This document shows positions 5,344 through 5,549 of a DNA stretch of 5,549 nt, piece by piece. The notes under the pieces were generated by a model. It was not told the DNA's origin and did not search any database. It saw only the letters and a list, made by a program, of their open reading frames with translations. Position 1 is the first letter of the stretch, and each line of letters opens with the position of its first letter. The translations under genes were made by a program, and so were the position numbers. Source of the DNA: Promethearchaeota archaeon (GTDB lineage Archaea; Asgardarchaeota; Lokiarchaeia; Sigynarchaeales; SOKP01); the NCBI GenBank assembly GCA_014729315.1, contig WJKD01000411.1, positions 1 to 5,549 of the forward strand. Direction: 5' to 3'.

Positions 5344-5549
5344 ATGAGCGTAAGCGATTTAGAAAACCAAATTGAGAAGTTACTCGATCAACGAGATAAA
5401 TTGGAAGAAAAATGTGATACATTACCTCAATGCGAAAAGGATGATGGTTGTGAAACATGTGAGGTGTATAAAAAGATCTCGGAAATCGATGACAAAATAG
5501 AAACGCTAGAAGAAAAACTTGAAGCATTAACCGAGGAAGAAGAAGAGGA
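5344..5549 (+). CDS. Coiled-coil protein with a four-cysteine loop (start only, cut by window edge)
   Basis: An open frame starts with ATG at 5344 and runs to the window end without a stop, giving 68 complete codons. I do not recognise the family. Residues 5-23 (beginning DLENQIEKLLDQRDKLEEK) and 40-62 (beginning EVYKKISEIDDKIETLEEK) are heptad-like, charged helices. Between them lie four cysteines, C24, C30, C36 and C39, spaced C-x5-C-x5-C-x2-C. The layout suggests a helical hairpin whose tip is a zinc-binding or disulfide-linked loop. After residue 63 it becomes a glutamate run, possibly a disordered acidic linker to a further domain outside the window. Codon usage and helix periodicity support it being real, as does GGTG six bases before the ATG. 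The antisense frame over the same bases looks like a shadow. Its function is unknown. Confidence 0.7.
   Translation, partial: MSVSDLENQIEKLLDQRDKLEEKCDTLPQCEKDDGCETCEVYKKISEIDDKIETLEEKLEALTEEEEE

Noticed and set aside
5318..5527. Reverse-strand frame at the right edge
   Set aside because: It is antisense to the forward coiled-coil frame, which has heptads and patterned cysteines; the reverse product is a typical Phe/Leu/His-rich mirror of acidic coiled-coil codons.

Overview
The window looks like chromosomal DNA from an AT-rich archaeon, most likely an Asgard archaeon (Lokiarchaeia-like). The evidence is a Ras/Rab-type small GTPase with eukaryote-like motifs, compact intron-free genes, TTG start codons, TATA-like AT boxes about 25-35 bases before starts, T-tracts after stops, and almost no Shine-Dalgarno sites. 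The lineage is inferred from gene content and has not been tested by a search.

Layout: five genes all lie on the + strand, separated by AT-rich gaps of 359, 141, 78 and 226 bases, so they are probably transcribed as separate units and not as one operon. In order they are: (1) 295-2346, a DUF4139 (MuiA-like) protein with a C-terminal coiled coil; (2) 2706-3416, a class I SAM-dependent methyltransferase; (3) 3558-4223, a six-helix membrane protein of the Pr6Pr type; (4) 4302-5117, a small GTPase with a rearranged motif order and a C-terminal membrane anchor; (5) 5344-end, the start of a coiled-coil protein with four clustered cysteines, cut off by the window edge. Positions 1-294 hold no gene that I can support.

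The standout is gene 4. Its Ras-like motifs run G3-G4-G5-G1-G2: WDIGGQ, NKHD, ETSA, then the P-loop GAAAVGKSS and the switch I Thr. Each motif occurs once, and the break falls exactly at the beta2-beta3 turn. This is a circularly permuted Ras GTPase. It has the same order as the cpRAS domain described from scattered eukaryotes, and differs from the common YlqF/YjeQ permutation (G4-G5-G1-G2-G3). Here it is a standalone protein that ends in a basic stretch and one hydrophobic helix, so it should sit as a tail-anchored GTPase on the cytosolic face of the membrane.

Nothing shows that the five genes act in one pathway. Two of them (Pr6Pr and the GTPase) are membrane proteins and two (DUF4139 and the last gene) carry long coiled coils.
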